Shown here in pieces: positions 27,575-40,537 of a DNA stretch of 64,000 nt. The position numbers were made by a program, and so were the translations under genes. Below the pieces are notes generated by a model. That model saw nothing but the letters and a program-made list of their open reading frames with translations, ran no database searches and was not told where the DNA came from. Origin of the DNA: Symsagittifera roscoffensis (taxonomy: Eukaryota > Xenacoelomorpha > Acoela > Convolutidae); NCBI RefSeq assembly GCF_963678635.1, contig NW_026971079.1, forward strand, positions 1 to 64,000. Reading direction: 5' to 3'. How positions within the stretch are numbered: position 1 is the stretch's first letter; each line of letters starts with the position of its first letter.

Positions 27575-28690
27575 GTGAAACTAAGAAGCGAAAAGAACCT
27601 CGATGGCAATCAAGGGCGAAGTGCCGAGGCCGGACCGGCAAGCGAAGCGCTAATGGACCCCTATGACAAAGGGGAACAAACGCTCATCCGACCCGACTTT
27701 GAGCCAGGCGAGGACCTTGATCGGGAGGAGGTCGAGCGGACGGAAGGGGCCTCGGAGCGTTCCGAGGTCCAGCCGCGAGAGGAAGAATTGTTCAGGGGAA
27801 CGTCCAAATCAGAGACTAAGAGACATAAGTGGAGAAAAGAACTTTCACATCCGGCCAATACCCACCCATCTCTGGCAAAGCAGAGCAAGAACGCGATGAT
27901 GTCAATTATAAGTCCGAGTGAAGAACAAACGGGTTTGAAGTCCAAGAAAAGCTGGAAGTCTTTGTACGATAAGCGCATGGCGCCACTGCAAACTGAAGGT
28001 CTATCAGCCGGTTACGACCATCCGGAGATACCCCTCCGGATATGGACTTCACGCCTTGCCCAAGGAATGACATGAGCAGGAAAGCGTTGTCCACCTCACC
28101 GACCAGGCCCATCCCGATGAGATAACAGTGGGAACATTTTCGACGTTCAACAGGCTGATGATGTCGATGGACAAGCAAAAAGGCGGTGCGTCATCGAGTA
28201 CCAGGCTGCAACTGCAGTTGACCTCATCTTCTCTGGGTCTAACCCCGGCATTGGGGGCGGCTGGCGATATAAGTGACATGTTTGCTGGCGTAATGACAGG
28301 CCTAGAAGAACTGCGACGGGTCATGACTAAGAGAATAGATCAAGTCGAGGAGAGAGCTCACCAGGGTCTAGAGAAATTGCGAGATGAGCTGACACACGTG
28401 AAGTCGCAGGCGAGAATCGATCAGGCTCAATTGATTCGCAACACCGATCAATGCCTGGCGGAGAGCTTGGCTCGGGCAAACAAGGAGCCAGAGGAAAGAG
28501 AGGTTAGGATGACAAGAACTTAGTAATGACAGACAGGTGTGTCTGGTACCAAATCCAAACAGTAAAAGCTCGGCTATTTTAGGAAGAAGTTCTCACTCAC
28601 TCAGAGCGGACTGTGTGTGAGTGTGTTGTTGAACACAGAAGCAACCACAGTGACAATACAGAGGGGAAAGAAACTTAACTACGCATTGCC
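27575..28690 (+). pseudogene. gag: gag remnant of element B, core deleted
   Basis: Two frames (27575-28075 and 28128-28523) hold a charged N-terminal region and a coiled coil (about 28300-28500), matching the layout of the N-terminal part of element A gag. At about 28527 the sequence jumps directly to the last residues of gag-protease: the next codons match the VCLVPNPNS block near the end of element A gag. The capsid region, both zinc knuckles and the protease are missing. The final part is frameshifted. Confidence 0.75.
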
Positions 28691-28710
28691 TCTGAACACA
28701 CATTCAGAGT

Positions 28711-31700
28711 GTGGAGAACTTGGAAAAGTTTGATGTAACTAAATGTCCCTTGCACGCGAATCAGGAATGTATACTGAAGAGAATATATGAATATAAATCT
28801 TCTAAGCAATTGTTTTCAATGAAGTCGGAGACAGATGATGGGTTGTCTATTAGTTCGAATTTTTCCGAGAGACCAACAGAAGCAGAGTTAGCAGCAAATA
28901 GACCTGTCCTGCCCGAGATAGAACATCTGAAGGGTAAAATATTGGACAAGGAACTAGATTCGCTAAGGCCGGTGCCAAATCGGAATGCAGACGTTTTTTC
29001 GAAGCATAAGGCCGACATCGGTTGCTGCAATTTTGTAGAACACGAGATTGAGATAGAAGAGGTGCCTCATAGGGAAGGGGCGAGTAGAATGGCCCCACAT
29101 AAGTCAGAAGCATGCAGGAAAAAAATCGAGATGGAGTACGACATGATTGAACCGTCGAGGTCCCCGTGGGCATGTGGCGTGGTCATGGCGAAGAAGAAAG
29201 GGGGGCAACTCAGGTTTTGTTTTAATTTCAGCAACTTGAATGCAGTGACGATAAAGGATGCATACCCGATTACCCGCATCGATGAGGCCTTTCCAAGCTG
29301 GGGGACGCCAATTTCCTCACGACGTTGGATTTGGGCTCTGCGTTCTGGCAAGTGCCACTCAGAAAGCAAGATCGGGAGAAAACGGGCTTCGCGTGCGAGC
29401 TGGGATTGTTCCAGTGGAAAAGGACGCCGTTCGGATTGTGCAACGCGACAGCCCCATCCCAGCGACTTATGGCCCAGGCACTCACGAATGTAACATTGAA
29501 ATACTGGAGCCTCATCATGTGTTATGTCGATGATGTCGTGATTGCAACGCCAACCCTGGAGGATCATATAGAGATGTTGGATGAGGTGTTTACTTGCATT
29601 AAGCAGGCGGGCCTGAAGTGTAAACCCTCAAAGTGCGAAATCCTCAGAGAATCCATAAAATATCTGAGCCGCCTTGTGGACAAGCATGGAGTGAGACCGG
29701 ATCCCGAAGCGTTCGAAGCCGTCTTGATCTGGAAGGCACCTAAGACAAACACACAACTGATGAGCTTTTTGAGGTTTGCTAACCATTATCGAGAGTTCAC
29801 CAAGGGATACGCCGAGAAAGTATACCCCATGCAGCAGTTGACGAGAAATAAGGGCAAAAATTTCATTTGGACTGACGAGGCCCAATTTTTATTTGAAAAC
29901 ATTAAACGTTAACTTTGCGAGGCACCGGTCTTTGGCATGCCAACAGAGAAGAGGATGTTTGTGTTAGACACGGATGCGTCGGTCGGTGCGATATCGATAA
30001 TACTTCACCAGGAGCAAGAGTGGAACGGAAAAATGGTTCTCCGTCAGATAGCCTATGGAATTAAGGTCCTGAGCGACAATGAGATGAAGTACGGCGCACC
30101 AAAAGCGGAAGTTTTTGTGGTGATCACTTTCGTGGAAAAAAACAGGGCTTACTTGTGGAGTGCTCCCTTCAAGTTGCGTGTGGATAATCGTGCCCTTGCC
30201 TGGCTGAAAACCTATTCGACGGACCAAAGTTATATTGGTCGTTGGATCGTGCGCCTGGATGGATACCACATGATCATAGAGCACCGTACTGTGACAAGCA
30301 ACAGAATGCTGATAACCTCAGTGAAAAAACAGAATTCTATGAGCGCCTAGAAGAGAAGCAGGGTTCACCAAGCGGAGATCAAAGACGGATTTGCATTACT
30401 GGAAAAGGAGACCTACGATAAACTACCACTCACTAGGTGGCTGGATAAGTCAGGTCACCCTATACCAGGACAACCTGAACTTCCGGTGGAGACGGCCGCT
30501 GAGTTTAAGGTTTTGGCCAGGGGTGAGCCTGTTCCGCTGGATCTGCTAGTCCGAATCAATCTAGTACAGCAAGAGCTTACCAGGTTGGGTATAAACAGCA
30601 TAGCCCTGTTAGATAGGACGGTGAACCTGGCGCCGGACGTCATGGGGAAGCTCCGTGGCTTGCTAGATAGTGAAGTGGATAGGCATGATCGTGATTGGAT
30701 GGAAACCATGCAGCGGTTGACCGTCACTGAGAGAACAGAGAAGAGGCCAGTGACCATTCGCAGTCGACGTGTTGAACGGGATTGCCGGTCGATAGTGAAC
30801 CAGCTGTCGAACTCAATGCCGAAGGACGTCTTGTTGAGGAATTAGTACACAGAACATCGGATATCGACCCAGATCCTAGCCACTGAAGAAGTTAGAGTCA
30901 AAACGAACTCCAGCTTCACGAGAAAAGTACATTTCACGGATGCAAGGGAAGAGTATGAGCGGAGCTCAGATTGTTCATCCGGGGACGAGACAATGTCCTG
31001 GGAGTCAGGCTTCTTCGAGCCCGTACAGAACGACTTGTCCGTGGAGACCATGTTAGGACAACCAAGGGTCAGAATGATGTCCGTGGAGTCAGATTCAAAG
31101 CAACCAAGGGACAGAATTTTGTCCGGGGAGTCGAGAAACATCACAGACAGATTGGAACATGATGATGGGGAATCATTCAGCTCGAGTGATGACTCGAGGC
31201 CCCAGTCCTGGGAGAACACATCTGCGACTACTTCCAATTCTGATGTATCGGAGACTGCGATCCATTCCTTTTTGGTGGAATGGGAACAGCGCGAGCTGGA
31301 CCGGGAAATGCATCAAGATCCGGACAGAGACAGGTACACCTCCGATGAGGAGGGCATTGTAGTAAATAATGCCGCCGATGAGCTCGAGCTGATAGCAGTT
31401 TCGAAAAGCCCAACCAGATATCTACCACATGGTACAGTCGTCCGTACCAATCTGAAGCCATCTGTGCAGGAAGCAACACCTTTGAAGAAGATATAGTATG
31501 TCAAGTTGATGGAGATGCTCATGCTCCGGAGATAATGAGCGGGCAATTAAACGTGGTAAAGACGTATCTGAAAGCCAGATACCGGCTGTCAGATTTCCTA
31601 AGGGCTCAACGAAATGATAGAATGACGAGCAATCTGAAGAGATGGATCGAGAATGGAGCACCTGACAAAGGATGTTTAGAAGAAGATAGCTATAAGATCT

Positions 31701-32928
31701 TGAAGCAGTTCTATCTGAAGAGAAAAGATTGGTTGAACCTGAACAGAGACGGAATGGTAGCCTGTAAACAAAAGGAAGAGGACAAGGTCCTTCACAAGTT
31801 TCAATTCAATAGTATTACCACAGTTATACCAGACGGAATTGCCCTTTCGTTCACGTGATCAGATGGGCCATCAGGGCGTGGACAAAGTGTACACCAGGAT
31901 ACAGAAACGATTGGATTGGGCTGGTTTGAAGAAGGCTTGTAAAAAGTGGATCTCTGCATGCTTGTCGTGTCAACAGGCGAAGGACCCCAGGAAACTAAGG
32001 TTCCCCTGCAGTCAATAGAGTCATTGGGATTCAACGAAGTAGTGCAAATTGATCATCGGAAGATTTGCATGACAGCGATGGGCTATAGTCAGGTGCTGGT
32101 TATGATCAATCATTTCACGAAATATGCAGAGGCAGCCCCCTGCATGATAGCATCAGCGAAAGAAACGTGCGATCAATTGATAAATGTGTGGATAGCGAGG
32201 CACGGCTGCCCCATCACATTCCAATCGGACAATGGCAAAGCGTTCGTAGGCGATCTCACGAAGGAGTTAATGAAGAGGTCGCAGGCGGCACAGGCCCACT
32301 CGACCACTTATCAATCACAAACGAATGGCCTAGTTGAAAGGCAAAATCGCACACTGGTATCCATGTTGAGAGTTTATTGCTAACGCTACATGCATGTCTG
32401 GGATAGACACCTGCCGCAAGTGATGGGCGCTTACAACAGAACAGAGCATTTACCACGGGAATAAGTCCGCAAATGATGCTAAATGGTAATGAAAAATCAC
32501 TTCAGTTAACGTTCTTCTACCCTGAGTATGAAAAGAAGAGAACAGCACCGCAAACGTACGTGCGTGATGTTATTAGAAGGCAGCAGGACCTCACTGACTT
32601 ATGCAGGAGGAACACGCAACAGGCGCAAATTAGACAAAAAAGGAGATTTGATATAAGGACTGCGGATGCAAAAGCCTACTCAGTTGGCGATTACGTCTGG
32701 GTATTCCAGGAAGTAGTTCCACCAAAAAGAACTAAAAAATTACTTAAAAAAATGGCGCGGCCCCTTTCAGATAACAGAAGTGCACCAAGGAGGTCGTTTT
32801 TATCGATTGAGCACCGGAAGAGCAGCTCATTACGAAAACATCAAACCGCACAATGCCTCATCAGAGGACTGATGTATCCCAGCGGACATGCAAGAGGGAG
32901 ACTATTTGATAGTGGATCCTGCTTGTGA
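28711..32928 (+). pseudogene. pol: pol remnant of element B
   Basis: All pol domains of element A can be followed in order: RT (28840-29560, with YVDD at about 29522), RNase H (about 29950-30320), the long linker with SGE repeats (30500-31500), integrase zinc-binding and catalytic parts (31850-32400) and the C-terminal GDYVWVF region (about 32690). Breaks include a frameshift near 29290, TAA for a Glu codon near 29911, a frameshift near 30290, stops near 30350, 30843 and 31495 (TAG in place of Trp), and frameshifts near 31850, 32440 and 32750. It reads through the position where element A has a one-base loss in RT. Its end has a Cys codon where element A has the pol TGA. Confidence 0.88.
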
Positions 32929-34162
32929 AGTGAATGAAGGAGTACGCGTGACAAAAACGGCGGGAATGGGGTGGTGGATAATTTCGATCTGCGAGTGGAC
33001 CTGGAGTTGACCGAGCGAGTGAAGGTGGACGACGAAACTCTACTTTATGCCAAAGAGGACTGAGACTGCCCAGAACAAACTGATATTGACAAAGGAGTAC
33101 AGCCTGACCTTCCTTTCACCATGGAGACACGGCAGGGCAAGAAAGGAAGGAACAAGAAAAAGTACAACCCGTATGGCGAGAGTTTCATCATAGACAGGAT
33201 GGTTTGGAGTGATGTGATGGACTCGCTGGTAGGACTGGACGAAGTAGCAGTGCCAAAGAGATCGACTTGGAGATGACATGGATCAGGATTGGATCGACGA
33301 TTGCTCCGAATCAGAAGTAGAGTTCGAACCAGAGGCGGAGCAGACTAAGGAGCAAGAATTAACGAACTTGCGAGTGCTCGAATGGCTCCATGATCTGCCG
33401 GCAGATCCTAAAGAGACAATCTTGACATTTCAGGACGTTGATAAAGACGGCATCAAATACGTCAGCCATGACAATACCGAGTCCAACTGGGTCGCTCCAG
33501 ATGGCCCTCTACGCGTTCCGCAATCCAACCTCGATCTGCTCGAATTTGGCGAGTGGGGGTAGGGCTCATTCACACCAAAAACTTGATCATTAATAAACTA
33601 AAATTGGCAAGGGAAACCGGAGAACTGGAAACAGAAGGCGAGAACGCTAAAAAACACCTTTTGGACGAGCTTTTGAGTCTTATTCTGACAGACCGAAGAC
33701 TTATTCAAACAATATCGTCATAGCAGACAGCGATTTCATACTCACGGAACCTACATGCGCTATAGCGATAACCGCGGATGTAAGCTTCAAGACAGCACTA
33801 GCGGCTGACTTCAATAGAGAGTATAAGAATATCGAGTTTTTATGAAAACAGAGGCCTGGTGTGGGAGGGATGATATCACTGCCCCCTGTTCTCCTTGCCG
33901 CCATCTTATCAGTCGATTTCGACCTCTCTCGACTCAGGCCAAAGAAAAGCAACACGTAATTCCAGAGAGCTTGGTATTGGCCTTGACTCGGCTTAGGGAT
34001 TTCCTGGTTGAGATAGGAGTGACCTCTCTCTCGTTACCAGTCTATGATCCCAAAAGAGGAAAGCTACATCAGAGAGAGTTATATGCACTTGTACACGTGA
34101 TATTTTCGGAAACTGACATCGAGGTTTACTTACATAAAAAGTACTATCTGAGCATATGCTAG
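32929..34162 (+). pseudogene. ORF3 (macro-like) remnant of element B
   Basis: Continues from pol without a stop at the junction (TGT instead of TGA). An in-frame stop lies near 33060, with frameshifts near 33270, 33550 and 33840. The macro-like C-terminal region is recognisable at about 33715-34159: DSDFIL, AIAITAD, LAADFNREYK, then LTRLRDFLVE, LSLPVYDP and the final EVYLHKKYY. The conservation of these strands and turns in a diverged copy supports a real domain. Confidence 0.75.
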
Positions 34163-34610
34163 GAGTTGCATTCGGTGATATGTGGTTTTTATTAGGTTTA
34201 TTTTATAGGCATAAGGATCAAGTTTTAGGTTAGCTACTAGGGATTATGTTTTTATGCAATAAAGTGAATATGTGATCTTTATGTGTTATGTTATTGTTAG
34301 CGTATGTTTTCTGTGATGTTTGTGTCATAAAAGACCTGGAACACTCCAGGTAGTGAAGGTGACATTGCTCATTTTGTTACCTTGATAAGGTTGAAGGTGG
34401 ACGATCCACCTTGGTGCTAAATTATAAATCAGGAACGAAAAGAAAACTTCAATGGATAGCTTTTAAAGACGTGAATGATGTTTTCTCCTGGAAACGGAAC
34501 GGCCTGAAATGATGGTTTTAAGTCGTGACTTGCTTTTTAGATCTTGATTGATCCAATTTTGTTTATTGAATTAAACAAATCAAAAGGTACACGACGACAA
34601 AAAATACGCG
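34163..34610. other. Intergenic region ORF3-ORF4 of element B
   Basis: No gene. It contains a perfect 8-bp hairpin (34394-34412, AAGGTGGA/TCCACCTT with loop CGA), an imperfect hairpin near 34339-34352, a TAAATCAGGAACGAAAAG stretch (about 34425) that recurs in the 3' tail near 42765, and the conserved acceptor-like segment at 34521-34554. Confidence 0.6.
34521..34554 (+). promoter_or_regulatory. Conserved segment upstream of ORF4 (candidate 3' splice site)
   Basis: Reads CGTGACTTGC, then TTTTTAG, then ATCTTGATTGATCC. It matches the segments at 11175-11206 (minus) and 63946-63979 (minus). In all three the TAG is preceded by a T-rich run and followed by ATC-TGATTGAT. Confidence 0.45.
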
Positions 34611-37600
34611 ATGTTTGTGGTTGCGCTCCTCAACGCGTTAGGACGAGAGGGTCGAGGGAATCGCCCCACGGAACTAGTGTTGATGCTGGCCTTCGGTGAG
34701 TCCGGGACCGCCGAGAGAGGTCGAAACCGACTGATAAGATGGCGGCAAGGAGAAACATCTGGCCACGACTTGGCTCGTGAGCTGGGACTAGGCGAGCAGA
34801 GGGATCACCGGCTAGATGAGATGCCCCTTCCTGTTCAACCTGTACCGCCGCTCATCGGAGCGAAGAGACTACGTGATGGGCCGGGCCCGTCACACTCAAT
34901 AGATTCTCCCATAGCTGCTCCTCCACTGAAGAGAGTGACGATGAACGAGATAGAGATCCAGACCTCGAAGACGATCGAGACGTTGGAGAAGAAAGATAAG
35001 GATCAGAGCGAGCTGTGTGCCAAGCAGCATGAGTACAGGGCAATAGCTCGAGAAAGAGACGAGTTGAAAAAGAAGTTCAAAGATCTGCAAATGATCTTCA
35101 AGGAAGAAGAGATAAAACACCTGAAGGAGCTATATATGGCGAGGGTGAGCCAAGTGTCAAGGGAGGTTCTGGCGACGATGAACTCCTCGGAGGGATCCAA
35201 GGATACACGTCCCAGGATGACGGCACAGGAGCAGTGCGCACCGAGAGAGCCCGAGGCTCCTCAGCAGACATCACAGTCTGCTCCCAACCCGAGAAATACA
35301 ATACGGGACCCTTCAGACACCTATCTGGCTCCCCAGTTTCAAGAGTCGTTCAATCAGGTGGCCAGAGCAGCAATGATTGAGATCAACAGTACCACTGGCC
35401 GGACGCTGGGTAGGGTCGGCCCTTCCCAACGCCTTGGTCGTTCCTCAAGTAGCTCGGAGCGAATACCTCGAACCATAGTACCAACGGGGACTGCGCATGG
35501 CGGAACGACTCAGAAATCTCGCTTAGTTGACATCAGGAAGAACGTAACGGTACGCAACCAGTTCGTGCAAGTAGCCGCGGAGCATCCTCGAGCACGTTTG
35601 AATGGCATGGGCTAGAACCCCGCCGTAAGCAACCAGGCAATTCCCCCAGGGAGTCGTCATTTGGTTATGTGAAATAGTTTAGTGAGGGAACAGAACGAGA
35701 TCTTTGTCAATGGTCAGACTACTGTTCTATCGTTTGGAGGAGCGTCCGTGGCTCAGGTCATCAAAATGATGGAGTTCCAGGGCGAGGATCACCTGTACAC
35801 GTTTTTGATAACGCTCGGGACTAATGACGTTTCGAGGGCCCCTGTAACCCCAAGGTCTACCTTTTGAACGAACTGAAGGAGAAATACAGGCCCAGACTCG
35901 TGGTGCTGTGCCCAATACCGCAGAGCCCGGAGCTGGGCACGCCGGTGGCGGACTTTATGAACGGCAACGTGACCCGGTGGAACGAGATGTCCCGAAGTCT
36001 GGTAAGAAGCAACCCCAGCGAGCTGCGACTCATGCAACTTGAGAACATGCTGCGCATGATTGATCATCTCGCGCTCACCAGAGATGGTGTACATTTCACC
36101 ACCCAGCAAAGGAGACGCTGGATAAACGACGTGTTCCAGACGCAGTTAAGGGAAGTGGAGCAAGAATTGAGGACAATCAACTCACTGGCTTGGACCAGTT
36201 CGACTGGAGGAGGTACAGTGAGGGGTAACGTGCCGAAATAACTCGCCAATCGCCTCGACCCCTGGCAATGGAAATGGTCGCAGCCGCTCACGTTGCTCCA
36301 AGCTCGGATGTGAGAGAATGGTTGGGGACTGCTCCTCTCCCTACAAGACAACCGTTGGAGAGCCGACTTGGAAGATCGGTTGATCAGAATCAGACTACCT
36401 CCCAGGCCGTGTTTAGGATGAGTAACTCGCCCGCTACGGCAACTCCTGCATCGACAACAAACCAATCAACGAGCGCCGTGCCAGCGGAAGGAGTTGAACC
36501 AAGCAGCGTTCTGCTTTGGAACCTTCCAGACCCCAGCGGTTGGGGACAGTATAAGACGGAAATGTCAGCGAGATTGAACATGAGCACATTGAGTGTCGAG
36601 AGGACGCAAGAAGGATGATAGGTGGAGATGGATGTTAGCGGCGTGGACTGGCTGTAAGCGAAACAGGAACAGTTTAGCTCCGCGACTACTCTCAGGTTCG
36701 TGGACCTTGATGGATTGCCTCAGGACTTTACCTTTGGGCCCTTGAATGCCCGATCTCTTACGGACGTCCGTCGGAGAGCCAGGGAATTGACACCACCTGC
36801 TCGGAATGGCAAAATTCTGGCAGAGAATAAGCCCAACAACAAGCATCATAAGATTTACAGGCAGTTCTCGAAACTACCCGGCCAGGCGCCAGGTGAGTAC
36901 TCGAGAGACTATCCCCGAGCGACCTCGGTGGAAGGAGACGATAAGAGATACGCGGGACTGAAGGCACCAGTCTGTGACAGCCTGTTTGTTGCCTATGATC
37001 TCTTGGATCTAAAGGCTGCCAAATACCTGATAGTTGCCTGTTCGGACTATCTCTACACGCCCCGTTCCCTCTTTTGGTCCGACGTAATTTTCTTGACAGC
37101 GCCTAAGTTAGACTAGGGGCAATCAGCAGGCATGACGATAAGCGTTCAAAAGACAATCAGCATGGATCCGCAGGTGATAGTAATTGCCGGTTCGAATGAC
37201 CACCTGCAGAGCAGAAGGTTGTTGTCCCGTCTGATAGATGGGTCAATACCAAGCAATGAAGTCATAGAGGAGGCAAGAATGATATCGCTCTCAGCCATGA
37301 CCGAGGTGGAGGCATCAGTACAACGACACTTCATCAAGAGTGTGGTGAAGATCATAATTGTGTTATCACCGGGGTACGCCACATTGCCAGAATGCCATCC
37401 AGGGATACAAGTATTGCAGCACAACTCGGTTGGTGCTGGATGGTGTTCTGGAGTTGGAGCTGTCCAACTTCGCCAGGTTTCTGAAGTTGAGGCCAGGGGT
37501 AGATGATGATCACTTCTTAGTACAACAGGTGGCCAATGACCTCTGGTTCAGGCAGATGGATTATGTTGGAAATGAACAAGTGAGGACGGTCAGAACAAAT

Positions 37601-40530
37601 ATGACATCAGCGGGAGAGGACCTCATGGCATTGGCTTTGCGTACGAAGCCACACACCAATTCATGGTTCTGCTTATAACCAAGATTGTGTACCTTGGGAA
37701 AAGACGCGTTCGAGCATGCACCGGCGGTAATCAAAGAGATACACGCTTACCTGAAAAACTTGTTTAACGAGAGGGAGTTAGCCGGGGGCATGATGTTACA
37801 ATTAATGCAAGATGTGAACACGATGTCGTTGGATAAAGTCCAAGCTGATATTTTGGCCACGAGGGCACAATATGAGTGATCAGACGCTATCTTGGGCGGA
37901 TTGTGAATGGGATGGACCCCATCCTTCCTGTCAACATGTTACCCGAGGGCCTCCCGGAATCTGATCGCGAGCTTTGTTAGGGTCATCCGGAAACTGTCGA
38001 TCGGTCTGGTATTAGCCCTTTACGTCACGTTTGGTCACGAGAACTCTGTGAAGGGACCTGTGAACCTCTTCACCCAAGCGTTGAAGGACCTGAGATTGAA
38101 TGGACTCCTTACCTTGATCGGCATGACATATGTTCGGCTGGGCGGTTTTCTCGTGATATTATGCTACCCCGAACAACTTCAGGGAGCGATTCGTGAATTC
38201 AACGCGCAATTGGAAACCGCCTCGTGTTCCAATACCTCCTGCACAGAATAGGAGCATCACGGGAGAAGATAAGGTGGCGACGGGAGTGAGTGAGTGCAAA
38301 CAGTATTGTGGCATGCCCTCGCTGACAGATCTGGCCGAGATGATGCGGATCGATCCGCTGGCTCTAGTCCATGGACTGAGGGAGTTCGTCACGGTGGTGT
38401 ACGGACCCGTGATGTCATTTGTGTTCCCGGACGTGCAAATGAAGGCATACAGGAACTCGGTGTTGTATGTCAACTTAGTCTCGGTTGTGGATTGTTCCGT
38501 GCTGAATTGGGTGGAACAGAAGGAGCTGAGAGGGTTGGCCAGCGACGACAGTTTATTCGGAAGAATAGCGGAGCCGGGTTGGATGCTGATGAACTTCAAC
38601 AACAATTTGGGCCGCGAGTGCCGAATGAAACGCGAGCAGCTTTCCCATGTCCAGTTTAATCCGAAACTTTGGAACCTGCGACCATTGGTGAAGGATTCAG
38701 GAGAGGCGACGCGGGTCCCACTTTGGCCGGAAGCATATGCACACGTCAAAGAGAACCAGCAAGCGTGGCTTTCCGGGTCCAGGCCGCTGCCGGACCAATG
38801 CCCCCATACCCACCGAAAAGGAGGATGTTGTTGGGAGTCACGTCTACTGCCATTGCCCCTCGCATCGGAGCGGCTCGTGATTCGGAAGAGGGAATGCTGA
38901 AATGGAGTGAAGGGATGGAGCCGCGCTTCATCAGTTGGAACGTTGCGGCCATGCTCACGTTTGATTTCACATTTCCTGATGCTTGGAGCCGGAAGAAGAT
39001 CAAGGCATCACCTTCCAGGAGACCAGAGTTCCCGGCTAACGTGTGGAATGATGTGTATAGATCCGCAGTTGATTTGTCACGGTTGAAGTGGTCAGGAGAA
39101 GTGAAAGTGGTTATATTGGAAGTGGTAATGAGTGCAGAGGAGGCACGTACATAACAATTGATGATCTGAGGCCATTTGGCGATGAGTCGGTAGAAATCCT
39201 GGTGACTGACGAGTTGATCTATCTGGCGGGTACTAAGCTAGAAATGGAAGTCATCGGTCACTGTGGATCTGGAGGACTTGATGATTACAAGCCCTCGCGA
39301 ACCAACCTGGCCCGGATGAAGCTGGAGGGACAACTCGACGTGCTCGAGTATAGTCGGATCACGGTGCCAGACTCAGTCCACGTGGGAGATCCAGCAGGGG
39401 GTTATGTGGAGATGCTTAAGGCGAGGAATTCCGCGAGAGGGCAGCTGATGTTCTGGAACGAGAAGCAAGCCATGACGGAGAAATCTAACTTGAATTGGAG
39501 AGAATACGGCTTGGTGATGTCCTTGAAGGCAAACGAAATCGGGCTGAAAAAGCTATTGGAAATCTCTTGGAGGGCAGCCCTACAAAGATTATTCGACGAG
39601 ACGATGCATGCACCTGCGACGGTGGCAGCATACCTGGCCTATCCGTGTGCAAGAACGCACTTGCAAGTACGACTGGCCTGATGCTTGATGGGAATCAAAA
39701 AGTCAAAATATGAGGCCAAAAACGACTCAAAATCAAAGGAACAGGAACTGGAATTGATGGAAACCCTGCGAGTATTGATTTCTAGAGACGATTCGGCGAT
39801 AGCTTGGGCTAAACGTAAAGACGCCTTTTGCTTCGTGAGGTTCGTGGTGGATCGTATCCCCACTCCTGTGTTGGGAAAATGCATAAAAACCATTCGGAAA
39901 GGGGGAGTTGATTGTGAACGAAACTTTCTGAGGGCACTCCTGAAGCTATATCAGGACATGCCGCTGCCCATAGCAAGCAAGGAATCGAACGACATGGAAA
40001 GCTATCGAAGGTTGGAAGAAGTCAGAAAGTAATAAATGGTTCTAGTAAAACTGAGCACGACGAGCGGATTGACATTTATGCAAACTCTGATATGAAACCT
40101 GTGATGAGCTTGGTATTACAAGATGACGAGTTTTTTGAAATGGTCGAAAAAATACAAGCAGTTTTGGAGACTTTTGCATCTTAGGGAAGCGGTTGGGTTT
40201 TGCAACACGTAATTCAAGTTTTTGTTAAACTTGCAAGGAGCTGAAAGTGAGCCGAGAGTCGATTGAAGCAGTCAGGGCCAAATGGACTACGCAACTCTGG
40301 GGAAGTTGAAGTCTTTCCAGTAAGTGTCAGGTATACCAGGGATGGCGTACAATCCCTTCGTGGACGAGGGAGCCAGGGAAGCTTTGATTATGAGCAAGTC
40401 GTGGTACTTGATTTCTGGGTTGAACCGATTAAGGAAACTGGCATGTTGATGGTGGAACAACCCAAGCTGGGAATCATCTTGGAGGAACGAGAGGTCTAAA
40501 CCTCGGTTCCCGAGCTACAGGAGCAAGAGA
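34611..40530 (+). pseudogene. ORF4 (SGNH) remnant of element B
   Basis: The first ~40 codons are missing by comparison with elements A and E. The coiled coil (34920-35120) and the SGNH region (35640-36130) are recognisable. The GDS block is destroyed by a TGA near 35670, while SFGGAS, GTNDVSRA and DGVHF persist. The second conserved region with AGSNDHL is at about 37180-37480, with a local deletion near 37400. Downstream frames to 40500 match the C-terminal half of element A ORF4 with numerous stops and frameshifts (for example near 35614, 36640, 37117, 37680, 39680, 40030). Not functional. Confidence 0.85.
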
Positions 40531-40537
40531 GCTTTGA

